From: Cercospora beticola
Lineage: Eukaryota; Ascomycota; Dothideomycetes; Mycosphaerellales; Mycosphaerellaceae
DNA length: 64,000 bases
Reading direction: 5' to 3'
Assembly: GCF_033473495.1 (NCBI RefSeq)
Contig: NC_088936.1
Coordinates: 3,038,001-3,102,000 of the forward strand
Shown here: piece by piece, positions 33,336-43,920 of the stretch
Layout: every line of letters begins with the position of its first letter
Numbering within the stretch: position 1 is the stretch's first letter
Notes under the pieces: generated by a model
The model's database searches: none
What the model was told of the DNA's origin: nothing
What the model saw: the letters and a program-made list of their open reading frames with translations, nothing else
Translations under genes and position numbers: made by a program

Positions 33336-33683
33336 ATGGCTTCGCAGCAGGCCGACACTCCCGTTTCAAGCGTCAGTAACGAGCCGCACTCGACAACAAT
33401 TCTCTACTAATACTGCGTAGACTATCGCTTGGACTCACGAGATGGATCGCAATCTGCTGATCCTCGTCCTTGGTGCTGGCGGTCTGAACCCGCCAGATCT
33501 CGAGAAGCTCGCAGCTGCGATGAGCAGCATTCATCAGAGTCAGTCAATCAAAGCGTCGCCCTAGAGGTCTTGTTCAGTCATTGACTCTGTTTCATAGTGA
33601 CCATCACTGCCAACGACGTCGGTCGTCGCTTCGATGATCTGCAAATGGAGCAGCGCATGCTGTTCCAGTGGTATATGCGCTAG
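33336..33683 (+). CDS. Small Myb/SANT-like protein (79 aa), three exons
   Basis: Exons 33336-33371, 33421-33538 and 33598-33683 join in phase through 49- and 59-nt introns; the first intron carries a CTACTAAT branch-like site. The product starts MASQQADTPVSS and continues TIAWTHEMDRNLLILVLGAG, then DLEKLAAAMSSIHQ and ITANDVGRRFDDLQMEQRML. A Trp followed by three helices, the last basic with RRFDDL, resembles the Myb/SANT-like helical domain found alone in many short fungal proteins. A DNA- or chromatin-binding role would be inference only. No frame here is long enough to suggest a gene without splicing. Confidence 0.7.
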
Positions 33684-33947
33684 AATGAGGAGGAATGTTC
33701 ACCATGATCCACGGGGCTACAAGGACTAGATACGAGAGCGTTGAAGTAGCTCTTTCCTGGAAGAGCAGTGCGGAAAGAACAGGTGAGCAGCTTCTTGGAG
33801 GGTGGAGGGGAAGCGGAGCAGCGAAGAGGGGAGAAGGTGAGAGCGACCGGGGGCACCCTGGCCTGCAAAAGAACGAGGACGAAATTGGCCAACGCCAAAG
33901 TCCTTCCGTTCTGCTCCCACCACCCGCAGAAACGCCACGGAACCGTG

Positions 33948-35627
33948 ATGGCCTCCAACGTCGAAGTCAAGAAAAGCGGCATCGACAACGCCGGCCGTGG
34001 CTTGTTCGCGAAGAAGGACTTCGAGCCTGGCGATGTCGTGCTCTCGCTGGACCGGCCGTATGTCGCCGAGCTCGACACCGAGCGCTTATCCGACACCTGT
34101 GCCTGGTGTTTCTTGAAGGGAGTCACTGCAGAAGAGCGCGCGAAAGCCGTTGCTCTGGGACTTCCGGCGTCCAACATCGAGACGAAGGCATGCACAGGTT
34201 GCAAACGCGCCCGATACTGCTCCAAAACTTGCCAATCTCGTGCTTGGAAGCGAGAGCACAAATACGAATGCAACATCATTTCCCCTGCGGAGCGACCTGA
34301 TCTGCCTCATGGCGTGCGGGCGGTCATTAAGCTCCTCGGTCGACTGAAGGCAGACCCAGAAGGCAAAGATGAACTTCTACTCGACATTTTGCAGTTCAAG
34401 CCAGCGTCAGACACAAAGGCGCTGGACGATGTCAAGAACCTAGATCCCGGGCGATTCGAGGACTTCAGCATGCTTGCATATGGCGCGTACAAATACTCTG
34501 GTGAGCCCAAGGTCGGTGATATGGATACGAATGCCATCTCTAAAGCTTTCTTCTTCAACATCATGAGCAATACTCTGCAGCTCAGCAGTGCCATGGATGA
34601 CACGAAGCTCGGCATTGGTTTCGATCCGATTCTGTGCAGTGCGAACCATTCTTGTGACTTCCCGAACACAGCAGTCATATTCAATCAGCCCAAAATTCTG
34701 CTGCGCGCCCAAAAGAAAATCAAGAAAGGCGAGGAGATCTTCATGAAATATGTCGACATCACCAATCCATTTTCTGTACGGCAGGCCGAGCTCAAGGAGT
34801 CTTACTTCTTCTCATGTCGCTGCGGGAAATGCAAGAAAGGAGCCGTGCACGTCGAAGATAAATTCCTGAAATCTGCCGATGCTTGGGGTGATGACTCTAG
34901 TCCGACGGTGCGGGTTGACGAGAAGCTCCTCAAGGTGGCAGATGGTTTGGTACAACGGCATCAAAGTCAGTTGCCCAAGTTCTTCGTTCCCGCGAATAGC
35001 GATATTGCCCAGAAGAGGCTGGCAGCAATCCAGGCGGAGGCTTTTTCGACTTCCGGCATCACATTCGATCACAACAAAGCCAACGAACACGCCAGCGAGG
35101 ATGAGATCAAGGATGCTCTGGAACTCGTCATTAATAGCGGGATGTGGCACATCACGCGCCAGCCTGTACCGCATCTCCTCCGGCAACTGCTCGTCCTCTA
35201 CATATCGCAAGCTCGGACATATCAGGCATGGCGAGTTGGCCTCAAGATGTACTTCGAAGTCACACCATTCCTCTGCGGCCAACTTGAGAAATTCTATCCG
35301 GATCGTGTGATTGATGGATTTGTCATGGCAACCATAACGAATCAACTTTGTAATCCAACCATCCAACACCATCGGGAACTCTTCGCCGAGACTCTGAAGG
35401 GTGGACTGGATCTCCGGGTTGTGTACATGATGTTCTTGATCGAGACGCGAGAGATGCTGGACTTCTCATTCGGGAAGGACTCTCCATTTGGCCGGATGAT
35501 CGAAAAGATGTACCAGCAAACGATGGCAAACAGCGACATCCTGCTCAAGGATGCGAAGGACATGATTGATGAGATGTTCCCTAAGCTGGAAGCAGTGGCT
35601 AAGAGTATCGATGTTCTCAAGCTGTAA
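33948..35627 (+). CDS. SET and MYND domain (SMYD-type) protein methyltransferase candidate (559 aa)
   Basis: Single exon; the ATG at 33948 directly precedes the SET N-half (VKKSGIDNAGRGLFAKKDFE). A MYND zinc finger is inserted at residues about 48-105: CAWC, then CTGCKRARYCSKTCQSRAWK and HKYEC. The SET core resumes with the SAM/active-site motif SANHSCDFPNT near residue 230, KKGEEIFMKYVD, and the post-SET Cys cluster CRCGKCKKG. This SET-MYND-SET order defines SMYD lysine methyltransferases. The last 190 residues are helical, as in SMYD C-terminal domains. Histone or non-histone substrates cannot be told apart from sequence. Codons upstream of the ATG in the same frame are non-conserved. Confidence 0.92.
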   Translation: MASNVEVKKSGIDNAGRGLFAKKDFEPGDVVLSLDRPYVAELDTERLSDTCAWCFLKGVTAEERAKAVALGLPASNIETKACTGCKRARYCSKTCQSRAWKREHKYECNIISPAERPDLPHGVRAVIKLLGRLKADPEGKDELLLDILQFKPASDTKALDDVKNLDPGRFEDFSMLAYGAYKYSGEPKVGDMDTNAISKAFFFNIMSNTLQLSSAMDDTKLGIGFDPILCSANHSCDFPNTAVIFNQPKILLRAQKKIKKGEEIFMKYVDITNPFSVRQAELKESYFFSCRCGKCKKGAVHVEDKFLKSADAWGDDSSPTVRVDEKLLKVADGLVQRHQSQLPKFFVPANSDIAQKRLAAIQAEAFSTSGITFDHNKANEHASEDEIKDALELVINSGMWHITRQPVPHLLRQLLVLYISQARTYQAWRVGLKMYFEVTPFLCGQLEKFYPDRVIDGFVMATITNQLCNPTIQHHRELFAETLKGGLDLRVVYMMFLIETREMLDFSFGKDSPFGRMIEKMYQQTMANSDILLKDAKDMIDEMFPKLEAVAKSIDVLKL

Positions 35628-36321
35628 CACGGTCATCCACTCCGCTGGAATTCGTGGGCCAAATCCGCTGGAAGTAGCACATTGCGGTCGCCGACGTCCG
35701 AACGCATATCACCCTCAGGTGAGCGCTTTGTCGAAAGAAGACCAAAATGGCAATTCGACAGCCAACGGCTCATTTAATGTAAATGTACAGCTTATACATG
35801 ACATCACGAGCCGGTGCTTCATTGCCATTTCGATATGCCAAGCCTTCTTCGCTTATGTTGGTTTCAGATACAGCTAATCTGATACAGGCACCACATGCAA
35901 GACCACTGGTTTTTTCGCGCCCATATGAAGCAGCCAGGCAAACAAGGCCACTCAAGCTTCTCGCTACAGATCAATTGCAGATTGCTCTCGCGTGTTGGCT
36001 GCAGATTCTCCCGTGTTGTCATGCATTGTTCCTCCACCGTCACCCTATCTGTAGCAGCCAAGCGCCCACAATTTCTATGCGAGACCACAGCGGCGCCGAT
36101 ATCCGAGTTCACAGAATGCGAGATGCCGAACCTACTCGGTATATAATCACTCTGCTGGCCTTGAGAGGATACTGCTCATCATTCAGTCCAGCACTTCCTT
36201 TCGCGTCCAGCACTTTCGCAGCTCTGTGAGCATCACGTTCTTTTAGAATCACATTCGTTTTTGAGAACACTGGTTGTTCTTTCACACAATTTTTCGACAA
36301 CTTCATTCAACAGCAGCCAAA
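35628..36321. other. Intergenic, 0.69 kb, promoter of the LPMO-like gene
   Basis: Contains a TATATAAT box at 36140 (separate entry). No gene is recognised. Confidence 0.5.
36140..36147 (+). promoter_or_regulatory. TATA box upstream of the LPMO-like gene
   Basis: TATATAAT in the context CTCGGTATATAATCAC, 175 nt before the ATG at 36322. It is a strong consensus match, consistent with a highly inducible secreted-enzyme gene. No transcript evidence is available. Confidence 0.45.
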
Positions 36322-37273
36322 ATGAAGTACCTCGCCGCCGTCGCCGCTTTCCTTGAGCTTGTCTCTGCTCATGGCTACTTCGAGACTCCCATTGCTCGCC
36401 AGCCAGGCCCAGCCTACGAGGCTGCTTGCGGTTCGCAAGCCTACAACATGATGAAGGGTGACAGTGAGTATTTCCACAGGAGAACTTCGTGAAGCATGAC
36501 AACATTCAAGGGCAAGGGCTGACGTTCCTCGCTACAGTCAACGGCAACGTCCAAGGTCTCTTGCAACTCGTCGCCAACCAGCAAGACTACGATGCTGAGG
36601 CTTGTGGTCTGTGGCTCTGCAAGGTATGCACAACACTCGAGAACGTCAAGCCAACCACATCGTTTGCTAACAGATGGAAACAGGGCATGAAGTTCGACGA
36701 CAACACCGACAACGTCCAGACCTACACCGCCGGACAAGAAGTCGACCTCGACTTCGCCATTCGCGCCCCTCACTCCGGCTACGCCAACGTCTCCATCGTC
36801 GAAACCGCAACCAACTCGATCATTGCATCCGACCTGAAGAAGTGGGACGAGTACGCTCTCACCTCCAGACCCAGCGTCGCAAGCGAATCGGTAAATCCAC
36901 CTCCACCCCAATCGAAAACTCCAACATATGCTAATGCGCCTCACAGCAATTCTCAATCACCATCCCCGACAACCTCGGCAGCCAATGCTCCACTGCCGGT
37001 GACTGCGTGATCCAAATGTACTGGAACTCCCCACCACCAGTCGACCAGACCTACGAGAGCTGTATCGATTTCACTGTCGGTGGAAGTGGTTCTGGAACTA
37101 GCCCGGCTCCTGCTCCTGTTTCTACCACGGCTCCTGCACCTGTCCCTACGACTACTCCTGGCAGTGGTTCTGGAGGCAACACTACCGCTCCAGTTACTCC
37201 GCCAGTGGCGAACGGTACTACTGGAGCTGGAAACTCGACCAAGGGTGGCTCTTACCAGTACTTTTGTGCTTAG
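36322..37273 (+). CDS. Secreted LPMO-like protein with Ser/Thr/Pro tail (253 aa)
   Basis: Four exons (36322-36463, 36538-36623, 36684-36890, 36947-37273). The signal peptide ends VSA, leaving His as residue 1 of the mature protein (HGYFETPIARQPGPAYEAAC). An N-terminal His is the hallmark of the copper 'histidine brace' of lytic polysaccharide monooxygenases. A candidate second His lies in FAIRAPHSGYANVSI, and the strand near YESCIDFTV ends the domain. The overall pattern (NGNVQGLLQLVANQQDYDAE, CGLWLCKGMKFDDN, GSQCSTAGDCVIQMYWN) resembles the chitin-binding type-4/LPMO_10-like secreted proteins of ascomycetes. A tail of TTAPAPVPTTTPGSGSGG type follows, ending YQYFCA. Oxidative attack on a polysaccharide is inferred; the substrate is unknown. 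Confidence 0.82.
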
Positions 37274-37709
37274 ATGTGACCTAGGGACTAGGTTTCTGAG
37301 GGGGCGAATTTCGGATGTAGAGTTGACGATGTTGTTGGGAAGTAGGAGAGTTGTAGGTATGGGTGACCCACTTTTGGGCATCGCGGATAGACGAAGATTT
37401 TGTGTATACAAGCAGTTCAGCAGATTTCATACCAAGCAAGAAAAAGCAGCTTGGAGTCAAAGTCGGCCGAGTGCCAGGGCTAACCCGCGGATACCTCTGA
37501 ACGCAACTGCCTCTGAGTGCAAGCGCCTAACCATCTGAGATTGGCTCTCGATCCAAGAAAACCTTTGCTGATTGGCTTAGCGACCTGCGGTCGCCCTCAG
37601 AGGTATTTGCATTCAGAGGCAGCCACGATCACTGGCGGCTGGAGCTTGATAGGAAAAGAGAAACATTTGTATTACCAGCTATGAAAGTCAAAACTTTGAG
37701 GGCAGCTAC
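37274..37709. other. Intergenic, 0.44 kb, contains a MITE-like repeat
   Basis: Lies between the convergent LPMO-like gene and a minus-strand membrane-protein gene, and holds repeat copy 2. Otherwise empty. Confidence 0.55.
37494..37619. repeat. MITE-like terminal-inverted-repeat element, copy 2
   Basis: About 126 bp. The left end is CCTCTGAACGCAACTGCCTC and the right end, on the opposite strand, CCTCTGAATGCAAATACCTC, a clearer inverted pair than in copy 1. The core shares TTGGCTCTCGATCCA and GGCTTAGCGACCTGC with 25118-25239, in the same orientation. No ORF is carried. The better match between arms suggests this copy is the younger. Confidence 0.75.
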
Positions 37710-39917
37710 CTAATGCCACTGGATGTCAACAATTTTCACAAGTTGCGTCGAAGTTGTAATCTCTGGACGTCGCTCAGAGGTTGGTCGCGAATCTGATGAG
37801 GCTGTGGTCAAGTGTGATGCCCACGCCGGTTTCGTCGTCTCGGTCGCTTGCTCGTCATCGTTGTCATACAAGCTTGACCATAGCTCATCCGCCGAAGCCC
37901 TTGCGATTGACGAAGATGACCACGAAGATAGTGTGCGCTCGTTACAAGCGTTGCAACGTCCTGACTCGGGGCGAGTGTACCTGATGATCCCATCATCAGG
38001 CTTGGCCTCGAAATCAATGGGAACAGCATATTTCCTCTCGTAGGCGTCTTGCAAAAGCACGGCTGTGTTATCGGCTTGATTAGCCAAGTTGTCGAGAAGA
38101 GATACGAGATGCTCAATTCTGGCTGGAATACCTTCTGCAGCCAAGTCTTTCTTCAATTTGGGCATGTCGGCGAGCAGAGACAGTCCGTCTCCGAGGTGCT
38201 TGGCATAGTTGTTCCAGATAGTTCCGGCCTCTTGGAGATAATACTGCGATGCCATCGACCTCATGATGGCAGGATCGCGGTCGCCTTTGACTGGAGCAAG
38301 CAGATGGGCGTGAGATGTTCTGTCGCAATTGTACCCCCACTTGGGCCATTTCCTAACATAAAGGTCTCTGCAAGCAACTTGCCGTTTGTACTCCGCCTCG
38401 CCAGGAGTCTTTTGGTATGCTCGGTAGAACTTGATGAATCTTGCGTAGTCTGCGAATACTTCGCTGGATTGCTCGGACATGGCGAGCGCGAGCTGCTGTT
38501 GGCTCTCCAGATATTCTTTGAGATCTGTGAAAGCGCCCTCGACCAAACCGTGATCCCAGTCGCCTGGTCTCGCAGCAGCCCACAGTCGCTTTGCCATGTC
38601 GTAGGCCTTGTTTGAATCTGGGGTTTGGGTCGGGTTCAACCTCGTTGCGCTTTCTCGGTAGCTTCGGAGCTTTGATGCAAATGAACGAGTCTTCTCGTGA
38701 GCGAGACCTTTGCCCACGAGCTCATCTGCGAACTCGCACATGCGAGCCTCTAAATCTGTGGAAAGCTGCGCGGTCTTCTCAGCGCCTGGGATCTTATCAT
38801 GAAACATGCCGTAAAGAGCGCTACGCATACGTCAGTCTCGTTTCAGGTAGCAGGCGCAGAAACCGCTATGAGCATACCTTATCTCGGGCTCTCTTGATTT
38901 TCTCACGAGATCGTTCCACTCCCGGAAATTTGCCACGTTGATATTGACTCCCTTCGCAATCCCCGACGTGGTACTTGAGCCGCCCGCATTTGGTACACAA
39001 AACTGACTGACCGATAGACTTATGTCGTTGACTTCTACAATGTGAGATGTACCAAGAGGGTCGATCATAATACGTCTAGCATTGCTATCGTGATACTGTT
39101 GATTCATGAACCTCAGCTTTGCTTGCGCTTGCCAGTTCCCGGGATCGGCAACGATCAGCCAAGCAACTAAGAGGAGTGCTGCCAGCGAGCTCAGCACATT
39201 AGGCCAAGATCGGAAGAAGGCCTTTTGAGGCTGTTCTCTTCGCGGCTCTGGAGGTTCGTAGGGAATGGCCCCGGGTCTTGCTACGTAGTCACTGGAACTT
39301 GGAATCAGAGTCGGTGACCTCCTGGGAGGGCTGTAGCGGGCTCCACGTGTTGTTCGGGATCCGTCAGGCGAAGTTGACAGTCCCTTTCTTCTGCCTGAGA
39401 GATGATCTTCTTCATCGACATCGCGTGTGTAGTCTTCCTTCCTGACAGGGCCAAGATCGGGAAACTTAGCGCCAGTCACCTGTCGATAATCTTTGAGCGT
39501 CCCATTTGGGGTTGTGCTTAGTACTTTAGCAGGACTGGGGCTTGCTGAAGTATGAGGGCGATTACCAGGTGGCGTCGGTGTTTTGAGTCTACGTGTACTG
39601 GACGAGATCGGTGCCGTAGGCCTTGCAGTCAGAGGGGAGACAGAAGCTTGTGGTTGTTCAGGGGGTGGAGGCGAAGCCGCAACGGCGGCGGCAGCTGCTG
39701 GTGCATCTGCGGCTTTCTTTCGTTTACGTGCTTCTAACTTTGATGCATTTGCTGTTGCCGTTGGTGCATCGGCTGCTGACTTTGATGCCTTCGTAGCTGC
39801 TTTCGATTTACGCCCTCTTGTATTCTGTGCTAGCTTTGGATCGGGGGCTGAAGTATCTGCTACCTCCACTGCCGCAGACCCCTCCGCCGCTTTCTTGGAT
39901 CGTGTGGTAACTGGCAT
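37710..39917 (-). CDS. Uncharacterised single-pass membrane protein (716 aa)
   Basis: Two exons (38878-39917 and 37710-38820) with a 57-nt intron. The ATG at 39917 gives MPVTTRSKKAAEGSAAVEVA. Residues 1 to about 215 are disordered, rich in Ala, Lys, Pro and Ser with nuclear-localisation-like KLEARKRKKA. One membrane helix follows (VLSSLAALLLVAWLIVADPG), and then a C-terminal region of about 460 residues, mostly helical, with predicted coiled segments (LESQQQLALAMSEQSSEVFA). A CNAC motif and an acidic/Ser tail end the protein. The layout, a basic disordered N-terminus, one membrane pass and a helical lumenal or cytosolic part, recalls inner nuclear membrane or ER proteins. That is inference; I do not recognise the family. 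Confidence 0.83.
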
Positions 39918-40663
39918 GATAAACGATTGGCGTCGCGCGTGAAGCACAACCGGACAGAAATGAGACTTTTTGGGAGACGACGGTTTGCCATCTTTCCACC
40001 GCAGTTCTCATGCCGTCCTCCTTTGTGTGAAGACGGCACAATGCAATGTTTCCGGATTCGGCTGGACCTCTACTGCCGCGTTTGGGCACTCACCTTTGTC
40101 TAAGGAAGAGGCCACAGACTGCCAGGGCGTAGTCGGCGGTATCGAGTACCATCTAGATGGCCGTCTTGCACCGGTCTCGCGCAAGAGGAGAACATATCGA
40201 CGTGCATCGCCCGTCAAATGTCAGTGTTTACACGTGAGCAGGATGGCAGGCCAAGTATAGCCTTTAGCAGCATGAATAGAGGACTTTGTCAGAATGCTCT
40301 CTGTTGTCTTTGCGTGGCATCTCGAGCAGGATGAACTACGGGCAAATCGGTGCCAATGGGTTGTACATGTAGTTTCTTCATATGCGGTGATGACGATGCG
40401 GAGAGCGGCGGCGTGAGAGGAGTGGGCCGCAAGTGGTTCCTGCCAAGGCCGGCAAGCGCGCCCGTGAGCTCATTCCTGCCCTGCTTGCTCCCATCCGTCG
40501 TCACTTCCGTCACTCTGTCGTAGGAAAGGCAAAGTTGTGGCTGCTGCGAGACCATGAAAGCATAAGGCCTTTCGAATGTTGCCGTGGTAGGTTCACTCTC
40601 TTCATTGACTGTCTTACCTCCCAAATTCCACTCCACCCTCTTCACATCTCCACCACCGCAGCC
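39918..40663. other. Divergent intergenic region, 0.75 kb
   Basis: Promoter space between the membrane-protein gene (minus) and the mitochondrial coiled-coil gene (plus). C/T-rich just before the plus-strand ATG. No gene is seen. Confidence 0.5.
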
Positions 40664-42022
40664 ATGTTCGGATCACGCACAGCACCACGCGCCGCGCGCG
40701 CCATTCGCAGCTCCGCCATTCCCCGTCAGTCTCTACGACGCACCTTTGCAGATTCGGCGCCTTCGCCAGCACCACAGAGCGGAGGTGGACAGGCTCTTAC
40801 CGGTGGCCTTATCGGAGGCGCCACCGTCTTCGCGCTCGGGTACGGATATTACTACTTCAGCGGCGCGAAGACCGTTGTCAACACCACCCAGCAAGCAAAG
40901 AGCTATGTCGACACTGCGGCCGAGCAAATCAAGCAACAACTTGCAGAATTGAAGCCTCAGAGCAACGATGTCCTGGGTTCAATACGCCAGGTCGCTGAGA
41001 AGTACGCGGCATTCGTGCCTGGCGGCCGACAGCTTGTCGACAGCTCATTCAAGGATCTCGAAGCGATCCGCAACAAGCATGAGAAGGAGTTCAACGAGAT
41101 CGCTCGCGCTACGTACGAGGAGCTCCGTGAAGCTGCCCAAAAGAAGGGTGCCAGTACGTGTGACTTCTCTTTCCCGTCTATCCAGATGCGTAGCCCTGGT
41201 GGCAGCCAAAGACTACAAACGGAATAAGGAAGATTTAGACTGACATGGACTTAACATCTCTAGGCATCGAGACTATCAACGACATTTGGGCAATCCTGTC
41301 CAAGCGCCTCGGCCAACTGACTGATCTCGCTGGAGATGCCTCACAACAGATCATCGACAACCACCCAGAACTGAAGGAGAAGCTTGGTGGCCAGTTCGAT
41401 CAGCTCAAGCAGCTTGGAGACAGACTGGGCCCCGAGGCCAAGAAGCAAGTGGACGACACCTTCAACGAGGTCTCAAAAATAGTCAAGTCGGGTGCAAGCG
41501 CAGATGCCGTGACACGTGCCTACAAGCTGCTGCAGGAAAAGACACAAGATCTCAAGCAGCTCGGCGACAAGAGCTGGGACGCCGGGTACGAGCAGATCAA
41601 GCCACTTTTGGAGAAGAACCAAGACGTGAAGAAGTTTGTCGAGCAGAATATGGACACCATCAAATCTGGTCATGTTTCCGACATTGTGGACAAGGTCCGC
41701 ACTGCTGTGCAGAGCGGCAGCACTCGTGGCCTCGAGCAATACGTGCAGGAGTAAGCACAATCATTCCTTGATCAGTCCAGCGTATCACTAACATGTCGAC
41801 AGCGCCAAGAAGAAGGCGGACCAGTATTCCAACGGCGCTCTGTCGGGTTGGCTCGACGCAATCCCCAATGGCTCTCAAATTCTACCACAGATCATGAAGC
41901 TCAAGGAAGCCGCAGAGACCAAGGGACCCGAGGCACAGAAGCTCGGGAAGGAGACGATCGAGGAGCTGTCCAAGGTGCTTGAGAAGAAGTCAAAGCAGGC
42001 CGAGGAGTTGTTGAAGAAGTAG
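40664..42022 (+). CDS. Mitochondrial coiled-coil (apolipoprotein-like) membrane protein (398 aa)
   Basis: Three exons (40664-41153, 41264-41750, 41803-42022) with introns of 110 and 52 nt. The N-terminus is Arg/Ser/Ala-rich without acids (MFGSRTAPRAARAIRSSAIP), typical of a mitochondrial presequence. Then comes one Gly-rich membrane helix (LTGGLIGGATVFALGYGYYY). The remaining ~300 residues are amphipathic helix with regular heptads and many Lys/Glu/Gln (EQIKQQLAELKPQSND, QFDQLKQLGDRLGPEAKKQV, EKTQDLKQLGDKSWD), resembling apolipoprotein or ATP-synthase-stalk-like repeats. An inner-membrane-anchored structural role is inferred. I do not recognise a named orthologue. Confidence 0.82.
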
Positions 42023-42282
42023 GCATTTACGAGCTATGAACGTATTGTACAGTAGAGCAGCCGTCAGTCGCGGCGCATGACAAAAAGCATGTAACATTTG
42101 ACACGAATCAAGACAAAGTTGTCCGCAAGGCCACCTTCCAATTGGCATCGTCTCGTCGTTTACGGATCCTGCTGTTGGTCGAGCTTCGGCCTGCCATGGA
42201 GTGAATCAAAACTGGTGTGGAGCCGGTCGCGACTTCAGAACCCCAGGCTTTCCTTCCCTCCACCCGTAGTTCACTGTTGGGG

Positions 42283-43572
42283 CTACCATTCGATTGCCAC
42301 GAAGCCCTCGTGCACGTCTTCGCAAATCATCCTGTGGACGAGCTTTTGGAAGTCCAGCTCATGGTCTTTGCGGACGCGAATTTCGCGCACTCCTTGGAAG
42401 TAGACAATGAACGCTTGGACTTCTCGAACCTGAGCATCTTCGGGTATGCTGGCTTGGATCCGCTCGAATAGTTTTGCAGAGCTGTAACAACCACGGAGAG
42501 ACACGACGGGAGAGTCATCTTGTCGAACGCGAAATTGCACTTCAAAGTTGATGGTCGACAGGAAGGCCCGCATTTCTGCGAGACTACGAGGCATTGCTCG
42601 ATTGTGCTGGCTTGGAAGGATCTCTGGCGAGGACGGTGTTCTCTCTTCTGGGACGTCTTCCTCCTCATTGTCACTGGACAACAGGTCGAGGTCGATGACT
42701 TCGCAACGGCCGTTTGCAGAGCTCACCGCGGGCTGAAGCTCGTCTTCTGGGGATTTCGAGAAGCGCTCAATGATCTTTTTTCCCTCTGCCAGCATATCCT
42801 CCGGTACGTTGTAACTGGTACCTCGCCACTTGTACGTGGTTTTGTCGTCAACTACGGCGGCCGCGATGGCTACGAGCACTTCCGGAGGCAGCTCGTCTGA
42901 TTCGCTGCTCTCGGATTGCAGAAATGCATTTAAGATGTGCTTGCGTAGGGATGACCGAATTGCAGGGGAAAAGCTGTTCTGTGGTTTGGTGCACGAAGTC
43001 TGCTCGGGTGCAATGGGGCCTTCGTCTTCCTGCGTTGCTTCTGTCGTTGTCGTTGAGCCCTGGTTGATTTCGGAGCTATCTTGGTCTTTGCACGGCGCTT
43101 CTTTGCGGCTTCGCTCGTACAGTTGGACGCCCACTTTGTACAGAAGCAAGTCTCGAAAGGCTTCCCTGAGCCTAAGACTGTTAGTACGAAGCTGCGTATA
43201 ACGCGAGACTCGATAGGGGCAGTCGACGCACAATTCATAGTCCTCGGGTGCGGAGAAGTACAAGTTTCGAGGATACAACCCGTCAAAGTTCTCCTCGTTG
43301 GCATCAACAAGCCAGGTATTTCGATTGGGATCCTCGTCGGGCCACAGCTCGGGGCCAATACGATCGAAGTGCTCGTCAATGCTATCCAGTTCGTCTTCGT
43401 GACGCTCAACGCGTTTGTTCTTTACGCGCGCGTTGCTGAGCTCTTCTGTCAGCTCTTCGATGGCTTGTTCGATCAGGGGAAGTGGAGTGTTTGTGGCTCT
43501 ATGCCTGCTTCCGTGCACCTTCCACTTGAAGCCGAGCGCGTGCTCGAGGCTTGCAATTGTCGCCTCTACCAT
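42283..43572 (-). CDS. Uncharacterised protein, member A of a divergent paralogue pair (429 aa)
   Basis: Single exon. An ATG further upstream (43797) is also in frame, but MVEATIASLEHALGFKWKV aligns with the start of the neighbouring paralogue, so 43572 is preferred. Conserved block 1 (residues about 70-105) reads IGPELWPDEDPNRNTWLVDA then DGLYPRNLY. A Ser/Thr/Glu-rich linker follows. Block 2 at the C-terminus (LFERIQASIPEDAQVREVQA, ending EGFVAIEW) also matches the neighbour. A short predicted strand/turn (YKWRGTSYNVPEDMLAEGKK) sits between. No catalytic or binding motif is recognised and no named family comes to mind. It lacks the intron of its neighbour. Function is unknown. Confidence 0.78.
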   Translation of the reverse strand: MVEATIASLEHALGFKWKVHGSRHRATNTPLPLIEQAIEELTEELSNARVKNKRVERHEDELDSIDEHFDRIGPELWPDEDPNRNTWLVDANEENFDGLYPRNLYFSAPEDYELCVDCPYRVSRYTQLRTNSLRLREAFRDLLLYKVGVQLYERSRKEAPCKDQDSSEINQGSTTTTEATQEDEGPIAPEQTSCTKPQNSFSPAIRSSLRKHILNAFLQSESSESDELPPEVLVAIAAAVVDDKTTYKWRGTSYNVPEDMLAEGKKIIERFSKSPEDELQPAVSSANGRCEVIDLDLLSSDNEEEDVPEERTPSSPEILPSQHNRAMPRSLAEMRAFLSTINFEVQFRVRQDDSPVVSLRGCYSSAKLFERIQASIPEDAQVREVQAFIVYFQGVREIRVRKDHELDFQKLVHRMICEDVHEGFVAIEW

Positions 43573-43920
43573 GTTGCAGGTGAAGTTGAAGGAGTTGTCA
43601 CCTGGAGGTGAGCTCGTCTCAATCCTTGACGCGAAGCTGGGACTTTGGGACGCGTTTGATGGACACGATAGCCTCTTGCAGACTGCAGCTATCCGATGTC
43701 TGTGGGTCGCCAAAAGTCGTGTAACATGACAGGTCTTAATGTTGGCGCATTCGCTGCCAAGCCTGCAAGTATACGGTAGCGTTTGTTGCCTGCACATTGA
43801 CCGGGATACTGCTTGTCACTTCTTCATCAGCCGCGTCGACCTCATTCACGTCGCAGAGAGCGAGTCGCGCGTCTTAACGACAGGAGCGCGGGCCAAAACT
43901 CGCCCTCGAAGCCTACCAGC
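43573..43920. promoter_or_regulatory. Shared promoter of the divergent paralogue pair, 348 bp
   Basis: The only space between the two divergent start codons. An in-frame ATG for member A lies at 43797, so part of this could be coding or leader. No specific factor site is claimed. Confidence 0.45.

Noticed and set aside
43573..43797. N-terminal extension of paralogue A starting at ATG 43797
   Set aside because: The extra 75 residues have no counterpart in paralogue B and show Cys/His/Arg-rich leader-like composition; the ATG at 43572 matches the paralogue's start better.
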